Positions 14,082 to 15,721 of a stretch of DNA of 15,721 nucleotides are shown here, in pieces (the first letter of the stretch is position 1; the number at the start of each line of letters is the position of its first letter). The translations under genes and the position numbers were made by a program. The DNA comes from an uncultured Eubacteriales bacterium (lineage in GTDB: Bacteria; Bacillota; Clostridia; Oscillospirales; Oscillospiraceae). The stretch covers positions 1 through 15,721 of the forward strand of contig CAJLWS010000015.1 in the NCBI GenBank assembly GCA_905210385.1. The letters are read 5' to 3'. The notes under the pieces are model-generated. The model ran no database searches. It worked only from the letters and a program-made list of their open reading frames with translations, and was not told where the DNA came from.

Positions 14082-15332
14082 CTATGTGCCCAGCAGCTCC
14101 TCCACCGCCAGCAGGATGCCGACCTTGCCCGACTCATAGGTCAGTCCGCCCTGAAGGTAAACAGTATAGGGCTCCCGCATGGGCGCGTCGGCGGACAGCT
14201 CGATGGACGCTCCCTGAATGAAGGCGCCCGCCGCCATGATCACCTGGCAGTCATAGCCGGGCATATCCCAGGGCTCTGGCGTCACATAGGAGTCCACCGG
14301 AGCGCCGGACTGGATGCCCTTACAGAACCGCTTCACCTTACCCGGATCGCCCAGATGGATCATCTGGATGATGTCGTGGCGCACTGCGTCAGACCGGGGC
14401 TCCGTCTCATAGCCCAGCAGCTCCATGATCTTGGCGCCGAACACGGCGGTCTTCACCGCCTGGGCCACCGTGTGGGGGGCCAGGAACAGCCCCTGGTAGA
14501 GCAGGCGGTTGTTGCCCAGGGTGGAACCGCACTCCCGGCCGATGCCGGGGCAAGTTAGGCGCATGGCGGCACCCTCGATCAGATCGTGCCGGCCGGCCAG
14601 ATAGGCCCCCGTAGGGGCCAGACCACCGCCGGGGTTCTTGATGAGGGAGCCCACCACCAGGTCGGCCCCCACATGGGTGGGCTCCTGTTCCTCCACGAAT
14701 TCGCCGTAGCAGTTGTCCACCAAAATGGCCGCGTCTGGATTGGCCCGGCGGATGATGGTACACATCTCCCCGATCTCGTCCACCGAAAGGGACGCCCGGG
14801 TGGAGTAGCCTTTGGACCGCTGGATGAGCACCACCTTCACTCTTGGGTCGGCGGCGGCACAGGCCAGCCCCTCCAGGTCTGGGGTGTCCTCAGGCGTCAG
14901 CTCCACCTGGCGATACTCAATGCCGTAATCCTTCAAGGAGCCCCTCCCCTTGTCCGTGACACCGATCACCCCCAGCAGGGTGTCGTAGGGGGCGCCTACG
15001 GCGGACAGCAGCACGTCCCCCGGCAGCAGAGCCCCGTACAGGGCCGCGGCGATGGCGTGGGTGCCGTTGACAAAACCGATACGCACCAGGGCGTCCTCCG
15101 TACCGAAGAGCTGCGCATAGATCCGGTCTAGCTGGTCCCGGCCCAGATCATCATAACCATAGCCGGTGGTGCCGGCAAAGTACCCCTCCGCCACCCGGTG
15201 GTCCCGGAAAGCGGCCAGCACCCGCTGGGTGTTGTGCTCGGCAATGCCGTCAATTCGGGCAAACTGTTCCTTCAACGCACCCTCCGCCTGGGCGGCCAGG
15301 GCGCGGACCTGTTCTGATATCTGTAAAGGCAT
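14082..15332 (-). CDS. Methionine gamma-lyase / aluminium-resistance family PLP enzyme (YnbB-like)
   Basis: Fold-type I PLP protein of 416 residues, cytoplasmic, of the family annotated as methionine gamma-lyase family or aluminium resistance protein (B. subtilis YnbB). The cofactor Lys232 lies in GSLIKNPGGGLAPTGAY, and Asp206 in LVDNCYGEF is the pyridine-nitrogen partner. The Gly-Thr-Gly-like GTTGYGYDD stretch (54-62) and FVNGTHAI (87-94) are family blocks. True activity is not settled for the family: cysteine-conjugate or methionine lyase activity is inferred by homology. I use ATG 15332, 5 bases after the stop of the M42 peptidase gene; the frame runs open to 15446 but that part would overlap the peptidase and is not family sequence. 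Confidence 0.88.
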   Translation of the reverse strand: MPLQISEQVRALAAQAEGALKEQFARIDGIAEHNTQRVLAAFRDHRVAEGYFAGTTGYGYDDLGRDQLDRIYAQLFGTEDALVRIGFVNGTHAIAAALYGALLPGDVLLSAVGAPYDTLLGVIGVTDKGRGSLKDYGIEYRQVELTPEDTPDLEGLACAAADPRVKVVLIQRSKGYSTRASLSVDEIGEMCTIIRRANPDAAILVDNCYGEFVEEQEPTHVGADLVVGSLIKNPGGGLAPTGAYLAGRHDLIEGAAMRLTCPGIGRECGSTLGNNRLLYQGLFLAPHTVAQAVKTAVFGAKIMELLGYETEPRSDAVRHDIIQMIHLGDPGKVKRFCKGIQSGAPVDSYVTPEPWDMPGYDCQVIMAAGAFIQGASIELSADAPMREPYTVYLQGGLTYESGKVGILLAVEELLGT

Positions 15333-15337
15333 TAATC

Positions 15338-15721
15338 TTAACACTCTTTCTCTAACTTGCACTCCGCGAAGACCTTGACCAGGGCGGCGCAGGCATCCAG
15401 GTCCGCCAGGTCCACCAGCTCCATGGGGCTGTGGCCATAGCGCCACGGGATGGAGATGCCGCCGGTGGGCACCCCGCCCCGGGTGAGGTGGATGGCCCCG
15501 CCGTCGGTGCCGCCGGCCCGGATCACGTCCCGCTGGGCGGGGATGTTCCCTTCCTGGGCCAGGGTCATCAGCTTGTCCACCATCCAGGGATGGCAGATCA
15601 CCGAACCGTCCATCACCTTCACCGCGGCGCCGCCGCCCAGCACGCTGCTCACCAGGTGCTTGGAGCCGGGCTCATCATCGGCGGGGGTCACGTCCAGGGC
15701 CACGCCGTAGTCCGGGTCGAT
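15338..15721 (-). CDS. M42 family metallo-aminopeptidase, C-terminal part
   Basis: C-terminal 127 residues of a cytoplasmic zinc/cobalt aminopeptidase (glutamyl aminopeptidase or TET-like); the N-terminal part lies beyond the right window edge. Visible family motifs are VALDVTPADDEPG with a metal-binding Asp, IPAQRDVIRAGGTDGGAI, GGVPTGGISIPWRYGHSPME with the metal-binding His, and the final LVDLADLDAC stretch. It is the most upstream visible gene of the minus-strand run and is separated from the PLP enzyme gene by only 5 bases, so both are likely cotranscribed. M42 enzymes trim peptides released by the proteasome-like or Clp proteases. Confidence 0.93.
   Translation of the reverse strand: MDPDYGVALDVTPADDEPGSKHLVSSVLGGGAAVKVMDGSVICHPWMVDKLMTLAQEGNIPAQRDVIRAGGTDGGAIHLTRGGVPTGGISIPWRYGHSPMELVDLADLDACAALVKVFAECKLEKEC

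Noticed and set aside
15333..15446. Extended N-terminus of the YnbB-like enzyme
   Set aside because: It is a Gly/Arg/Pro-rich shadow of the M42 peptidase gene and the family start matches ATG 15332.

Overview
The window comes from a spore-forming, anaerobic Clostridia-type Firmicute, most likely a gut Oscillospiraceae/Ruminococcaceae-like species (Flavonifractor or Intestinimonas type). This rests on three things: sporulation genes (SpoIIM, a CotJ operon, YunB), a SCIFF ranthipeptide with its radical-SAM maturase (a pair typical of Clostridia), and high GC with strongly GC-biased third codon positions over most of the window. Only the left 1.8 kb looks clearly more AT-rich. The species assignment is inference; no rRNA or other marker is present.

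Layout, left to right. (1) Positions 1-1690, minus strand: a spoIIM-xerD operon with its own promoter and a terminator. (2) 1798-3460, minus: a long palindromic terminator, the SCIFF maturase gene scfB, a hairpin terminator/attenuator, and the 47-residue precursor gene scfA with its own promoter. (3) 3518-4880, minus: the oxidative-stress pair bcp and yaaA, which overlap by 13 bases and read towards scfA. (4) 4881-6066, minus: a strong terminator and a cotJ spore coat operon in which CotJA and CotJB appear to be one fused protein, followed without a gap by the manganese-catalase-like CotJC. (5) 6107-9202, plus: a single-gene transcription unit for a cytoplasmic GH2 beta-galactosidase, closed by a shared terminator. 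(6) 9201-15721, minus: a tight run of six genes, in transcription order an M42 aminopeptidase (cut by the window edge), a methionine gamma-lyase/aluminium-resistance-like PLP enzyme, YunB, NAD-dependent DNA ligase, a class I/II aminotransferase, and a secreted lipoprotein nuclease.

How the genes work together. The scfA-scfB pair makes a thioether-bridged peptide; the hairpin between them should favour precursor over enzyme. The bcp-yaaA mRNA can read into scfA because no terminator is visible between them, so peptide production may be coupled to peroxide defence. Spore genes occur in three separate units (spoIIM, cotJ, yunB). Every long stretch is gene-filled: no gap exceeds about 290 bases, and no tRNA, rRNA, CRISPR array or insertion sequence was seen.

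The most interesting items are the SCIFF locus with its small unlisted precursor gene and attenuator, the CotJA-CotJB fusion with a TTG start, the 42-bp perfect palindrome, and an AT-rich dyad inside ligA.
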